The translations under genes were made by a program, and so were the position numbers. A stretch of 53,884 bases of DNA from contig JABFQZ010000004.1 in assembly GCA_013141435.1 (NCBI GenBank), positions 1 to 53,884 of the forward strand, read 5' to 3'. A model generated the notes under the pieces. That model was not told the DNA's origin and searched no databases. It worked only from the letters and a program-made list of their open reading frames with translations. The DNA comes from Ferruginibacter sp. (GTDB taxonomy: Bacteria > Bacteroidota > Bacteroidia > Chitinophagales > Chitinophagaceae). Positions within the stretch are counted from its first letter, which is position 1. Every line of letters begins with the position of its first letter. Of this stretch, positions 8,089 to 17,896 are shown piece after piece.

Positions 8089-9393
8089 TTAAATTATCCA
8101 ATTTACTATTTCATTTTCCCACTCTGCTTTATGTGGTGCAGCTATTTTAATGTAGTTATCTGAGTAGCCTTCCATCATTCCATTTTTATTTACATGCTCA
8201 AATAAAACTTTTCTTGATTGGCCAATATGCTTTGCAGTAAAAGTTTGCATTTTTTCATAGCTAAGGTTTCGCAAAATTTTATTGCGTTCGTTGCGTACAT
8301 GTATTGGTACAATTGGCTTTATGCTAAGTGCATGTGTATTATCTCTTTCGGAGTAAGTAAATACATGTAAATAAGAAATATCTATGCCTCTCAAAAACTC
8401 AACCGTTTCTGCAAAGTCTTCATTGGTTTCTCCGGGGAAGCCAACAATAACATCAACACCAATACAACAATGTGGTATTAAAGATTTTATAAGCTCAATT
8501 TTTTCGGCGTACAATTCTTTTTTATACCTACGGCGCATAGCAGCCAAAATGTTGTTGCTGCCACTTTGTAATGGTATGTGAAAGTGTGGCATAAAGTGTT
8601 TGCTATTGGCCACAAATTCTATAATTTCATTGCTCAATAAATTAGGCTCTATAGATGAAATTCGATAACGTTCTATTCCATTTAATGTATCTAACTCTTT
8701 AATAAGATCAAGAAAATTTTCGTCCTGTTTTTTTTGCCTTTGCTGTAAGCTTTCCATTTCGGTATAAGCTTGGTTGGTACTTCCCTTACCAAAATCTCCA
8801 AGGTTTATTCCAGTTAGCACAATTTCTTTTGCACCGCTTGCTGCTATTACTTTTACATTTTCAGTTATGTTTTTAATTTTATCGCTACGGCTTTTTCCTC
8901 TTGCCATTGGTATTGTACAAAAGCTACAATTGTAATCGCAACCATCTTGCACTTTCAAAAATATTCTAGTACGTTCGTTTATAGAATGCGATGGTACAAA
9001 TACATTTACATCTTCTACATCGCAACTGCAAATTTTTGTGGCATCGTTTTTAGATATTTCTTTTAAATGTTGTGCAATATTAAACTTTTCAGCAGCACCC
9101 AATACCAAATCTACGCCAGGTATTGCAGCTATTTCGATAGGTTTTAATTGTGCATAGCAGCCAGTAATTACAACCAAGGCTTCGGGTGCTTTTCGTTGTA
9201 TTTTGCGTACAATTTGTCGACACTCTTTATCGGCATTGTCGGTTACAGAGCAAGTATTTATTACATATACATCGGCTATTTCATCAAATTCCTTTTTTAC
9301 AAAACCATCATTTTCGAGCATACGCCCAAGTGCAGTAGTTTCACTAAAATTTAATTTACAGCCTAAAGTATGTAAAGCAACGGTTTTTTGCAT
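8089..9393 (-). CDS. mtaB: tRNA t6A37 methylthiotransferase MtaB
   Basis: This 434-residue radical-SAM enzyme converts t6A37 to ms2t6A in ANN-decoding tRNAs. The N-terminal UPF0004 domain has the three cluster cysteines Cys12 (LGCKLNFSE), Cys48 (NTCSV) and Cys79 (TGCYAQ). The radical-SAM cysteines are in CDYNCSFC (Cys152, Cys156, Cys159), and a TRAM-like tail ends the protein. The GCKLNFSE start is diagnostic for MtaB rather than MiaB or RimO. Length is normal. It is transcribed convergently with the dehydrogenase gene, with a 25-bp gap. Confidence 0.93.
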   Translation of the reverse strand: MQKTVALHTLGCKLNFSETTALGRMLENDGFVKKEFDEIADVYVINTCSVTDNADKECRQIVRKIQRKAPEALVVITGCYAQLKPIEIAAIPGVDLVLGAAEKFNIAQHLKEISKNDATKICSCDVEDVNVFVPSHSINERTRIFLKVQDGCDYNCSFCTIPMARGKSRSDKIKNITENVKVIAASGAKEIVLTGINLGDFGKGSTNQAYTEMESLQQRQKKQDENFLDLIKELDTLNGIERYRISSIEPNLLSNEIIEFVANSKHFMPHFHIPLQSGSNNILAAMRRRYKKELYAEKIELIKSLIPHCCIGVDVIVGFPGETNEDFAETVEFLRGIDISYLHVFTYSERDNTHALSIKPIVPIHVRNERNKILRNLSYEKMQTFTAKHIGQSRKVLFEHVNKNGMMEGYSDNYIKIAAPHKAEWENEIVNWII

Positions 9394-9447
9394 GGCTGCA
9401 AAATTACTAAGATTACCCTAAAGATTTTTAATATAATTTTTTGGTTG

Positions 9448-9498
9448 CCAACATTTGTTTTTCATGGCATCTGCATTGGCGTCGCACATTTCAGCATT
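9448..9498 (+). repeat. Dispersed ~50-bp repeat, copy 1
   Basis: The core ATTGGCGTCGCAC, flanked by catttg upstream and tttcagcatt downstream, matches a second copy at 26865-26914 over about 50 bp with only a few differences. Both copies are intergenic and in the same orientation. The GC-rich core stands out from its AT-rich surroundings. Confidence 0.7.
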
Positions 9499-9523
9499 TG
9501 CACAATTGGCATCATTTTTTATG

Positions 9524-10582
9524 TTATAATTTCCAAAAAGCATCAATTCTTGTTTTTACATTTTGCCTAATATTCATGTAAAATAAATTTATATCGCCTA
9601 CATGATAATTTTTTTGAGTGTATAAAAATTTTCCAAATACATTGGGCTTACTTGTCCATAAAACATTGTGATGGATATTAGAATTTACAACATTTGGAAT
9701 AATTTTATTAAACTTCAGCATTACGCCACCCATATTTTTATTTGAAGATACTAAAGCAGTATCCATTGTCCAAGTTAATGGGTTTATAATAGCAGCTTTA
9801 AACTCTTCTTTGGCCACAAAGAGTGGCTCCACGTATCCTCTATGATACGTACGCCAACTTACAAAGCAACCAGTAGCTGAAGAATCTTTGCACATCGAAA
9901 TTGTAGAAAAATAATTTTCGGCAATTGGCATACCCAAAATATAAGCACATACCAATTTGTTTTGTAGAGGCTTATTTTCAAAAAAATCTTTTAATAAGTG
10001 GGCAGCATGTGTAGTACCTTGGCTATGCGATGCTATAATAATTGGATGTCCATTATTATAGTTTTTTAGATAATATTCAAACGCATTTTTTACATCTTCG
10101 TAAGCAGTGTCAAAATAAGTAATTACACTTTTTAATGGTACATAATATGCTCTAATATGCACCTGCCTATATCTTGGAGCAAATACCCTACATTGTTTAT
10201 TAAATGCACTTGCTTGGTATAATATGGTAGAGTAATCCGTTTTTGCATTCAAAGTAGCATCATCAATATCGGCATTCCATCTTTTATCTTTATTAGCAGT
10301 AAGGGTTGTAGGGTGTATAAAAAAAACATCAACAGTACTATCTTCCACTATAAAATTTCTAATTGGTTTTGGTACACTATCGCTTGGGTCTTTTTTCCAA
10401 GGGTGTGCTGCCCAGTAATGCAAATCGGCATAGTTTGGTTTTTTATCTGCACTTTTAAATAGGTATTCTGCACCTGTAGAATAATTTTTTTTACTGCAAG
10501 ATGAGCAGATAACAACAAAGCAAACTGTAATTAATAAACAAAGCTGTAAATGGCTACCTCTAAGAAATGTTTTTTTGTACAT
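9524..10582 (-). CDS. DUF3089-family lipoprotein, alpha/beta-hydrolase fold
   Basis: This 352-residue protein has a lipoprotein signal ending VICSSC and the DUF3089 landmarks: HYWAAHPWKKDPSDSVP near the N-terminus, VDVFFIHPTT, FAPRYRQVHIRAYY, and IIIASHSQGTTHAAHLL with the nucleophile-elbow serine (SHSQG). DUF3089 proteins are alpha/beta hydrolases of unknown substrate, mostly in Bacteroidota and Proteobacteria. It should be anchored facing the periplasm. The region between it and mtaB carries a dispersed repeat, so co-transcription with mtaB is uncertain. Confidence 0.82.
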   Translation of the reverse strand: MYKKTFLRGSHLQLCLLITVCFVVICSSCSKKNYSTGAEYLFKSADKKPNYADLHYWAAHPWKKDPSDSVPKPIRNFIVEDSTVDVFFIHPTTLTANKDKRWNADIDDATLNAKTDYSTILYQASAFNKQCRVFAPRYRQVHIRAYYVPLKSVITYFDTAYEDVKNAFEYYLKNYNNGHPIIIASHSQGTTHAAHLLKDFFENKPLQNKLVCAYILGMPIAENYFSTISMCKDSSATGCFVSWRTYHRGYVEPLFVAKEEFKAAIINPLTWTMDTALVSSNKNMGGVMLKFNKIIPNVVNSNIHHNVLWTSKPNVFGKFLYTQKNYHVGDINLFYMNIRQNVKTRIDAFWKL

Positions 10583-10700
10583 ATTTTAAGTAATATTATT
10601 TAGTTAAAATTAAAAATAGATATTTTAGAAATTAAATAACAATTAGTTATTATACATCTTAATCACTTGACAAGTATAATTTTTCAATAACAAAACTATG

Positions 10701-10708
10701 TAACTTTG
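10701..10708 (+). promoter_or_regulatory. Bacteroidota-type -7 box TAACTTTG
   Basis: TAACTTTG matches the TAnnTTTG consensus and lies 25 bp before the ATG of the DUF4249 gene. No convincing -33 TTTG is seen at the expected spacing, so the call is partial. Confidence 0.4.
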
Positions 10709-10732
10709 TACTATTACTTTTAAATTTTTGAA

Positions 10733-11608
10733 ATGAGAATTTGTGTAATTGCATTTGTAGTATTAACTCTTACATCTTGCGAAAAAAATATTAACTTTAA
10801 TTTGAAAACATCGGAACCAGTAGTAGTGGTAGATGCGCAAATTGAAGATGGGCAACCTCCTATAGTGGTGCTTACTAATAGCTTAAATTTTTTTAGTGCC
10901 ATTAATGCTCAAATTTTTGAAAATGCTTACATTCACAATGCCGATGTATTTGTAAGCAATGGAGTGCTAACACATAAGTTAAAAGAATATGCACTGCCCT
11001 TGCCGATTGGTTTTACTGCATATTTTTACAGCAACGATGTTGGAGCACCTATAAATTCTTTTGTTGGGCAATTAAATAGCAATTATACTTTAAAAGTAAT
11101 TACCAATGGTAAAGAATACAATGCCAATACTTTTATACCAAGCAATGCTTTCAAATTAGATTCTATCTGGACAAAAATAGCACCACAAAATACTGATACC
11201 TTAAAAAGAGTTTTATTTTTTAAAGCTACTGATCCAATTGGATATGGAAATTTTGGCAGATATTTTACCAAAAAAAATAGCAGTATATTTTTGCCAGGTT
11301 ATAATTCTGTGTTCGACGATCAGATTATAGATGGAACTACTTTTACTTCTTTATTACCACAAGGTGTAGATAGAAATGAAAATATAAAAAGTGATAGTAA
11401 TTTTTTTAAAAAAGGGGATACTATTTCTGTAAAATTTTGCAATATCTCCAAACCAGCTTACACTTTTTGGAATAGTTGGGAATTTGCTTATCAAAGTAAT
11501 GGTAATCCATTTGCACAACCCAATAAAGTTATTGGGAATATTTCAAACGGGGCATTGGGCGCATTTTGCGGCTATGCGGTGCAGTACAAAACCTTAGTAT
11601 CGCAATAA
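10733..11608 (+). CDS. DUF4249 lipoprotein
   Basis: This 291-residue protein has a lipoprotein signal (MRICVIAFVVLTLTSC, Cys16) followed by KNINFNL and VVVDAQIEDGQPPIVVLTNS, the typical DUF4249 opening. The first ~110 residues form a small beta domain (nested carboxypeptidase-regulatory-like), and the rest is the DUF4249 body ending FCGYAVQYKTLVS. In Bacteroidota such genes usually sit behind a TonB-dependent receptor as its surface lipoprotein. Here no receptor gene is adjacent, so it is an orphan. Function is unknown. It is followed by trxB 26 bp downstream on the same strand. Confidence 0.8.
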   Translation: MRICVIAFVVLTLTSCEKNINFNLKTSEPVVVVDAQIEDGQPPIVVLTNSLNFFSAINAQIFENAYIHNADVFVSNGVLTHKLKEYALPLPIGFTAYFYSNDVGAPINSFVGQLNSNYTLKVITNGKEYNANTFIPSNAFKLDSIWTKIAPQNTDTLKRVLFFKATDPIGYGNFGRYFTKKNSSIFLPGYNSVFDDQIIDGTTFTSLLPQGVDRNENIKSDSNFFKKGDTISVKFCNISKPAYTFWNSWEFAYQSNGNPFAQPNKVIGNISNGALGAFCGYAVQYKTLVSQ

Positions 11609-11634
11609 TTGTATATATTAATTAAAAATAAAAA

Positions 11635-12582
11635 ATGGAAAATAAAATTTCGGAAAAAGTAAGTTGTTTAATTATTGGCTCTGGGCCAGCAGGTTACACA
11701 GCTGCAATATATGCCGCAAGAGCTAATATGAAACCTGTTTTATATCAAGGCATACAACCAGGTGGCCAATTAACGATAACCACCGAAGTTGAAAATTACC
11801 CTGGCTATGCCGATGGAATACAAGGGCCAGAAATGATGGAAATTTTTGAAAAACAAGCCAAAAGAATGGGTGCCGATATTAGATACGGACTTGCAACAAA
11901 AGTAGATTTTTCGACTAAACCCTTACGTGTAGAAATTGATGAAGAAAAATGGATCGAAGCTGATGCTGTAATTATAAGTACTGGTGCAGCTGCAAAATGG
12001 TTAAATATAGAAAGCGAACAAAGGCTAAATGGAAATGGAGTTAGTGCTTGTGCAGTGTGTGATGGGTTTTTCTTTAAAGGAAAAGAAGCAGCCATTGTAG
12101 GTGCTGGAGATACTGCTGCTGAAGAAGCTATGTACTTATCGAAAATATGTAGCACAGTGCACATGATAGTACGCAAAGGAGAAATGCGTGCCAGTAAAGT
12201 TATGCAAGAAAGAGTACTGGCTACACCCAATATAAAAATGTATTTTTATAGCGAAACAGATGAAATATTGGGAGATAAAAAAGTAGAAGCTGTACGCATT
12301 TTAAATAACCAAACAAACGAAAAAATAGAAATACCAGTAAGTGCATTTTTTGTAGCCATAGGGCATAAACCTAATAGCGATATTTTTAAAGGCTTTTTAA
12401 ATATGGACGATGCAGGTTATTTGCTAACAACACCTGGCACATCAAAAACAAATATAGAAGGTGTTTTTGCTGCAGGAGATGTGCAAGATAAAAATTACCG
12501 TCAGGCTGTAACTGCAGCTGGTAGTGGTTGTATGGCAGCTTTAGATGCTGAAAGGTACTTAAGCGAAAAAGGGTTGCACTAA
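11635..12582 (+). CDS. trxB: Thioredoxin-disulfide reductase
   Basis: This 315-residue flavoprotein transfers electrons from NADPH to thioredoxin in the cytoplasm. It shows the FAD-binding GSGPAGYTAAIYAARA near residues 16-31, the redox-active CAVC (Cys139 and Cys142), the NADPH-binding GAGDTAAEEA, and the C-terminal FAD contact VFAAGDVQDKNYRQAVTAAG. Length and motif order are typical. Its stop overlaps the folB start by 1 bp (TAATG), so the two are translationally coupled. Confidence 0.96.
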   Translation: MENKISEKVSCLIIGSGPAGYTAAIYAARANMKPVLYQGIQPGGQLTITTEVENYPGYADGIQGPEMMEIFEKQAKRMGADIRYGLATKVDFSTKPLRVEIDEEKWIEADAVIISTGAAAKWLNIESEQRLNGNGVSACAVCDGFFFKGKEAAIVGAGDTAAEEAMYLSKICSTVHMIVRKGEMRASKVMQERVLATPNIKMYFYSETDEILGDKKVEAVRILNNQTNEKIEIPVSAFFVAIGHKPNSDIFKGFLNMDDAGYLLTTPGTSKTNIEGVFAAGDVQDKNYRQAVTAAGSGCMAALDAERYLSEKGLH

Positions 12583-12932
12583 TGTTTACAATACAACTAA
12601 ATAAAATGTTTTTTTATGCATACCATGGTGTGCATAAAGAAGAAACAATTGTAGGTACAAATTTTGAAGTGTCTGTTTCTATTAGTTTTGATGCAAATAA
12701 AAGGGTAGAAAAATTAAGCGATACCATTAATTATGTTTCGGTATATGAAATTGTAAAATTAAAATTTGCAACCCCCGAAAAGTTATTAGAAACACTTGCT
12801 CAAAATATAGCAGCAGCAATTTATTTAATAGATAATAGAATTAATAATATAAAAATTTCTATTGCAAAATTAAATGCGCCAATTGTAAATTTTGTTGGAG
12901 AAATTGGAGTAACGTTTGAGGAAAACTATTGA
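12582..12932 (+). CDS. folB: Dihydroneopterin aldolase
   Basis: This 116-residue protein of the FolB/FolX tunnelling fold converts 7,8-dihydroneopterin to 6-hydroxymethyl-dihydropterin in folate synthesis. It has the typical FFYAYHGVHKEET start with the catalytic Tyr and the Glu/His region, DTINYVSVYEIVK in the middle and a KISIAKLNAPI strand near the end. It starts within the trxB stop codon. Two further folate genes, folK and a 5-formyl-THF cyclo-ligase gene, are elsewhere in the window but not linked. Confidence 0.9.
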   Translation: MFTIQLNKMFFYAYHGVHKEETIVGTNFEVSVSISFDANKRVEKLSDTINYVSVYEIVKLKFATPEKLLETLAQNIAAAIYLIDNRINNIKISIAKLNAPIVNFVGEIGVTFEENY

Positions 12933-13079
12933 TTCTTGTTTTTAAAATTTTGATAAATTTTAGTTTGTAATACCAATTTTTATAAAATATTTTATTTTTG
13001 GTTCTTGAATTTATGCATTTAAACAATTTTTCGAATTTCATTTTTTAAAATAAATTAAAAATAATAAAATAAATAAATA

Positions 13080-15017
13080 ATGATAAAACATCTTTCTTTT
13101 TTGATGACGATACTTTTTTGTATCCAATTTTCGTATGCTCAAAAATCTGTTTACGACCCACATGCATTGTTTTCACCCATGTTTTATTCAGATGTAAGTA
13201 CTATAACAAGAAGTACAGATGGTTCTCCAAGTAATAGTTATTGGCAAAATAAATCCGATTATCAAATAAATGTATCGTTAAACGAAAATACCAATGAAAT
13301 AACAGGCTCTGTAATTATTACTTATAAAAATAATAGCCCTCGTACGCTATCTTTTCTTTGGTTGCAATTAGATCAAAATTTATTTGCAAAAGATAGCCGT
13401 GGGCAAAACAGAATGCCCGTTGGCAGCCGTAGTCGCTATGGTAATGCCAATAGTACATTTAGTGGAGGATATAAAATTTTGGCAGTAAAAATACTTAACG
13501 ATAATAGTAATGCAGATTATGTAGTTACTGACACTAGAATGCAAGTAAGGCTAAAAAATGCTTTGAAACCTGCTGGAGATTTTATAAAAATAAAAATTGA
13601 TTATGCTTTTACTTTGCCAGAAGAAGGTGCGGACCGTTGTGGGATTTTAAAAACAAAAAACGGCAATATATTTACCGTAGCACAATGGTACCCTCGTATG
13701 TGTGTGTACGACGAAATAGAAGGGTGGAACACTTTGCCATACCTTGGGCCAAGTGAGTTTTATTTAGATTATGGCGATTTTGATTTTAGTATTACAGCAC
13801 CTGCATCGCATATTGTTGTTGCAAGTGGCGATTTGCAAAACCCTACCGAAGTACTTACTGCTTTGCAAATAAAACGATTGACGGATGCAAAAGCAAGCGA
13901 TAAAACGGTAATGGTTCGTACCGAAAAAGAAGTGACAGAAACATCATCAAGACCAAAACAAACTGGCACACTTACTTGGAAATTTAAAATGCAAAATGCA
14001 AGAGATGTTTCGTGGGCTTCATCAAAATCTTTTATTTGGGACGCTGCAAAAATAAATTTACCTGATGGTAAAAAAGCATTGGCACAAAGTGCTTACCCTG
14101 CCGAAAGTAATGGCAATAATGCTTGGGGAAGAGCTACAGAATATACCAAAGCAAGTATAGAAAATTATAGTAAAAGATGGTTTCAGTACCCATATAATAA
14201 TGCGGTAAATGTGGCTTCTAATGTTGGCGGAATGGAGTATCCGGGTATTGTGTTTTGTGGCTCTGGTGCGGTAGAAGCCGATTTATTTGGTGTAACAGAC
14301 CATGAGTTTGGACATACTTGGTTTCCGATGATAGTAGGAAGCAATGAAAGAAAATATGGTTGGATGGATGAGGGTTTTAATACATTTATAAACACATTAG
14401 CTTTGCAAGATTTTAATAAAGGAGAGTATAATGGTAGTAGCCCAAGCCCTACATTTTTTTTAGAAGCTATGTTTGGCAAAAATAGTGAAAGCATAATGAG
14501 CACACCCGATGCAATGAAAGAAGCTAATATAGGAATGATGCTTTATTACAAACCTGGATATGGATTAACTTTGCTTAGAGATAACATTTTAGGACCAGAA
14601 AGGTTTGATTATGCTTTTAAAGAATATATTAAAAAATGGGCTTACAAACATCCAACTCCTTGGGATTTTTTTCATACAATGGATAATGCAAGTGGAGAAG
14701 ATTTAACTTGGTTTTGGAAAGGCTGGTTTGTAGAAAATTATAAACTTGACCAAGCAATTGTAGACGTAAAAAATGATATTGTAAATGGCGCAGTGGTTAC
14801 AATAGAAAACTTAGATAAAATGGCTATGCCAATTATTTTAGAATATGAAACTACTTCAGGAAAAAAAGATATAATAAAACTTCCGGTAGAAATTTGGAAT
14901 AACACTTCTTCATTTAAAATAAAAATTCCAGTTTCTGAAAATGTAAAATCTGTTACATTAGACCCAGAAAAACTTTTTCCGGATATGAATTATGCAAATA
15001 ATAAATGGAATTTATAG
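13080..15017 (+). CDS. Secreted M1-family zinc metallopeptidase
   Basis: This 645-residue protein has a signal peptide (cleavage near SYA-Q). The N-terminal beta domain (about 50-240) is followed by a catalytic domain with HEFGH (His408, Glu409, His412) and the third zinc ligand Glu431 in WMDEGFN, giving HExxH-x18-E as in aminopeptidase N-type enzymes. A GGMEYPG stretch just upstream is the usual GxMEN-like substrate loop, here with Tyr after Glu. It probably trims peptides in the periplasm or outside. It stands alone, followed by a strong terminator at 15052. Confidence 0.92.
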   Translation: MIKHLSFLMTILFCIQFSYAQKSVYDPHALFSPMFYSDVSTITRSTDGSPSNSYWQNKSDYQINVSLNENTNEITGSVIITYKNNSPRTLSFLWLQLDQNLFAKDSRGQNRMPVGSRSRYGNANSTFSGGYKILAVKILNDNSNADYVVTDTRMQVRLKNALKPAGDFIKIKIDYAFTLPEEGADRCGILKTKNGNIFTVAQWYPRMCVYDEIEGWNTLPYLGPSEFYLDYGDFDFSITAPASHIVVASGDLQNPTEVLTALQIKRLTDAKASDKTVMVRTEKEVTETSSRPKQTGTLTWKFKMQNARDVSWASSKSFIWDAAKINLPDGKKALAQSAYPAESNGNNAWGRATEYTKASIENYSKRWFQYPYNNAVNVASNVGGMEYPGIVFCGSGAVEADLFGVTDHEFGHTWFPMIVGSNERKYGWMDEGFNTFINTLALQDFNKGEYNGSSPSPTFFLEAMFGKNSESIMSTPDAMKEANIGMMLYYKPGYGLTLLRDNILGPERFDYAFKEYIKKWAYKHPTPWDFFHTMDNASGEDLTWFWKGWFVENYKLDQAIVDVKNDIVNGAVVTIENLDKMAMPIILEYETTSGKKDIIKLPVEIWNNTSSFKIKIPVSENVKSVTLDPEKLFPDMNYANNKWNL

Positions 15018-15051
15018 AACGAATATGAAATGTTTATTAAATAAAATAAAG

Positions 15052-15080
15052 TGCCGCAATTGTACAATTGCGGCATTTTT
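15052..15080 (+). terminator. Intrinsic terminator after the M1 peptidase gene
   Basis: A perfect 24-bp palindrome, tgccgcaattgt/acaattgcggca (15052-15075), is followed by a T run. It ends the peptidase transcript and, being symmetric, may also act on the convergent MATE gene that ends at 15113. Confidence 0.88.
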
Positions 15081-15112
15081 AATTAAATTGTATAATAAAA
15101 TTTTCCTCAAAA

Positions 15113-16477
15113 TTATTCATTCTCCATTATTTTTGTTTTCCATTTTCCACTTCTCAAATATAAAAAAGACATTATAAATGTTATTGACCAATACACAAAT
15201 TCGTTGCTCCAAGCAATGGCTAATGAAATGTAGTGCATTTTTGTAAAATACAAAGTGTATAGTAAATAAAAAGTTATAGCCACTATTTCTATTGCCAAAT
15301 TAGTTTTAGTTTTTCCTGTGCCTGTAACTCCATTTAGCCATACGTTTGCAATGCTCATAAATAGCATACCTAACGATACCATTCTTATTACAGCGATACC
15401 TTCTGCAACAAACAACTTATTTTGGCCAAACATAGTAAAAAATAAATTTGGAAAAATATTGAGTAATATTAATGGAATGGTACAAAAAAATATGCTCCAT
15501 AGTGTAATTTTTTTTATAGCAGGTAAAATTTCTGCTTCTCTACTTTGTCCCATTAAATTGCTTACCATATTATTACAGGTACTTGCAAATGCCCAAACAA
15601 AAATACCTGCAAGCCCAAATACATTTCGCATTACATTACTAATTGCTTTGGCATTTTCACCTCTGCCCTCTAATAATAAAAAAAATACCAACCAAGTTGT
15701 TACACTCAGTACATATTGAGCGACTAAAGGTGCCGATATTTTTAAAATTTGAGTATTTATTTCTTTATTAAATGCAAATGATTTCAGCAAATTGTATTTA
15801 TTTTTTATACCTGAAAAATGTAATACAATTAAAACTACAATTACACCAGTAAACTCAGCAATTACTGATGCTACTGCGGCTCCATTAAAACCCATTGTAG
15901 GAAAACCGGCATGTCCAAAAATGAGTAAGTAATCGAAAATTACATTTACCAAAGCTTCGCAAATAAAGCCTATCATTAAATATTTGCTATTGAGCGATGC
16001 AATTAAAAATGCATTACCCATTTGAAATAAATATAAAAATGGTAGCCCTAATATCCGAATTTTTAAAAAATACATTTCTTGCGGATACGATTGTGCATCG
16101 GCAACTGAACGCATAATAAACGGTGCTACAATCCAAGTAAATAAAATTCCAATAATTGCAAATTGTAATGCTATTCTTATTCCTTGCGTAAGTATTATCG
16201 TAAATTTTTGGTGGTTACCACTTCCTGCATTTTTAGAAAAAACCGACTGTATGGCATTATTAAGTCCACTACCTGCTACTGCAAATATTAAATAAAACAC
16301 TCCTGTTATACCAGCATTGCCCAAAGCAGTTTTACTTACTTGACCCAAAAAAATACTATTTATTAGCATATTTAATTGTGGTATAAGTATCGAAATTGTA
16401 ATTGGTAAAGCAATTGAAAGAATTTGCTTATTTGTTACTTCTATTTTTAAATTATTTTTTGCACCTACAGTATCCAT
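15113..16477 (-). CDS. MATE family efflux transporter
   Basis: This 454-residue integral membrane protein has about 12 hydrophobic segments in two homologous halves, as in MATE (multidrug and toxin extrusion) antiporters. Landmarks are LPITISILIPQLNMLINSIFLGQ at the start, NNAIQSVFSKNAGSGN in the first half and VFAWAFASTCNNMVSNLMGQ in the second. MATE proteins export cationic compounds with Na+ or H+ exchange, but substrates cannot be predicted here. It is convergent with the M1 peptidase gene and divergent from the DUF3822 gene. Confidence 0.88.
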   Translation of the reverse strand: MDTVGAKNNLKIEVTNKQILSIALPITISILIPQLNMLINSIFLGQVSKTALGNAGITGVFYLIFAVAGSGLNNAIQSVFSKNAGSGNHQKFTIILTQGIRIALQFAIIGILFTWIVAPFIMRSVADAQSYPQEMYFLKIRILGLPFLYLFQMGNAFLIASLNSKYLMIGFICEALVNVIFDYLLIFGHAGFPTMGFNGAAVASVIAEFTGVIVVLIVLHFSGIKNKYNLLKSFAFNKEINTQILKISAPLVAQYVLSVTTWLVFFLLLEGRGENAKAISNVMRNVFGLAGIFVWAFASTCNNMVSNLMGQSREAEILPAIKKITLWSIFFCTIPLILLNIFPNLFFTMFGQNKLFVAEGIAVIRMVSLGMLFMSIANVWLNGVTGTGKTKTNLAIEIVAITFYLLYTLYFTKMHYISLAIAWSNEFVYWSITFIMSFLYLRSGKWKTKIMENE

Positions 16478-16520
16478 AAGTAGGCAAAAATATCTTATTT
16501 TGCTTACTTAAATCATAAAC

Positions 16521-17339
16521 TTGAAAGTAGCTTTTAAAATACCGCCTAATTTAGATACAATTACTCCACTATATTTGGTTATAGAAGTATCCGAATATGA
16601 AATAAGCTTTGTTGTTTTATCTAAAATTACAAATAGCATACTTGGCTTTTATTTGTATATTCTCGAAAAAAATAATGAATTAGATTTTTATTCGGTTGAG
16701 TTGAAAAATATTGTGCAACTAGAAAATACCTTGCAACAAAAATTTGAAACAGTGCACATTAATTATAATTTTAAAGAAAGTACATTAATTCCACTTTTAT
16801 ATTTTAAAGAAAGTGAAAAAGAAAATATTTGTAATGTAATGTTTGGAAATAATATTGATACGGTATGTTTTAGTGAAAATATTGTAAATAGAGAAATAAA
16901 AAATGTATATAGAGTACCAAAAAATATTTATTCATGTTTAAAAGAACTATATCCTAAAAATAAGTTTTGGCATACAACCACATTGCAATTGCAAAAGCAA
17001 AATACCTTGGAATGTATTGTGTTTTCAAAAACAATTAAAATAATTTTAATAAAAGAGAATATTGTACAAATTGTACAATATTGCAATTACGAAACACCAT
17101 CAGATGTTTGCTATTATTTATTAAATGTGTGTGAAAGATTTGGTGTATCAACAACATTGGCTGCTCTAAATTTGAGTGGAACTGTTGAGGAAAAATCTAA
17201 TTTGTACAAAGAAATTTATAAGTATTTTTTAAATATTTCTTTTACAACATTGCCTGTAGATTTTAACGTAAGTGATAATTTAAAAGAAATACCACAACAT
17301 TTTTTTTGTAATACTATAAATAATTTTACATGCGTATAA
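16521..17339 (+). CDS. DUF3822 family protein
   Basis: This 272-residue protein has the DUF3822 pattern of an actin-like/ASKHA fold: LYLVIEVSEYEISFVVL at the N-terminus and a second half with FSKTIKIILIKENIVQIVQYCNYETPSDVCYYLLNVCERF. Translation appears to begin at TTG (16521); no better ATG fits. It overlaps rsmD by 10 bp, an arrangement I recall as common in Bacteroidota. The function is unknown. It leads a run of rsmD, cyclo-ligase and lpxK genes. Confidence 0.75.
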   Translation: MKVAFKIPPNLDTITPLYLVIEVSEYEISFVVLSKITNSILGFYLYILEKNNELDFYSVELKNIVQLENTLQQKFETVHINYNFKESTLIPLLYFKESEKENICNVMFGNNIDTVCFSENIVNREIKNVYRVPKNIYSCLKELYPKNKFWHTTTLQLQKQNTLECIVFSKTIKIILIKENIVQIVQYCNYETPSDVCYYLLNVCERFGVSTTLAALNLSGTVEEKSNLYKEIYKYFLNISFTTLPVDFNVSDNLKEIPQHFFCNTINNFTCV

Positions 17340-17869
17340 TTAGCGGTACACATGGAGGCAGGCGCATACAACCACCTGCTAATATGCCTTACACTAGGCC
17401 AACAACCGATATCGCTAAAGAAGGACTCTTTAATATTTTACAAAATCAATTAGATTTTGAAGATCTTATTACCTTAGATTTATTTGGTGGTACAGGCTGT
17501 ATAAGTTACGAACTTGCAAGTAGAGGTGTTACAGATCTTACTATTGTAGAAATGGATAATAAAATGTATGATTTTATAAAAAAAACATCTTCCGATTTAA
17601 AATTTGAAAACTTTAAAGTAATAAAAAGCGAAGTGTTTAGTTTTATAAACAGTTGTAATAATACATACGATTTTATTTTTGCTGGTCCACCTTATGCGCT
17701 TACAACCATAGATGATTTGCCTTTAAAAATTTTTGAAAAAAAAATACTAAAACCTGGCGGAATATTTATATTGGAACATACTCCACGAAATGATTATAGA
17801 AAATTTGAACATTATGTAAAAGAACGAAATTATGGAAGCACAATATTTTCTAGCTTTGTAATGGAGTAA
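17330..17869 (+). CDS. rsmD: 16S rRNA (guanine966-N2)-methyltransferase RsmD
   Basis: This 179-residue protein opens MRIISGTHGGRRIQPP and continues TRPTTDIAKEGLFNIL, the RsmD signature. The SAM-binding motif I is LDLFGGTGCISYELASRG. Motif IV, normally (D/N)PP(Y/F), reads AGPPYA with Gly119 where the catalytic Asp or Asn usually lies. RsmD methylates G966 in helix 31 of 16S rRNA. Apart from Gly119 the protein looks intact and of normal length. It overlaps the DUF3822 gene by 10 bp. Confidence 0.88.
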   Translation: MRIISGTHGGRRIQPPANMPYTRPTTDIAKEGLFNILQNQLDFEDLITLDLFGGTGCISYELASRGVTDLTIVEMDNKMYDFIKKTSSDLKFENFKVIKSEVFSFINSCNNTYDFIFAGPPYALTTIDDLPLKIFEKKILKPGGIFILEHTPRNDYRKFEHYVKERNYGSTIFSSFVME

Positions 17870-17896
17870 TAATTTTTTGATACTAAATTTTTATTT

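Noticed and set aside
11805..12230. Long open frame opposite trxB
   Set aside because: It is the antisense shadow of a well-conserved gene, with no family resemblance.
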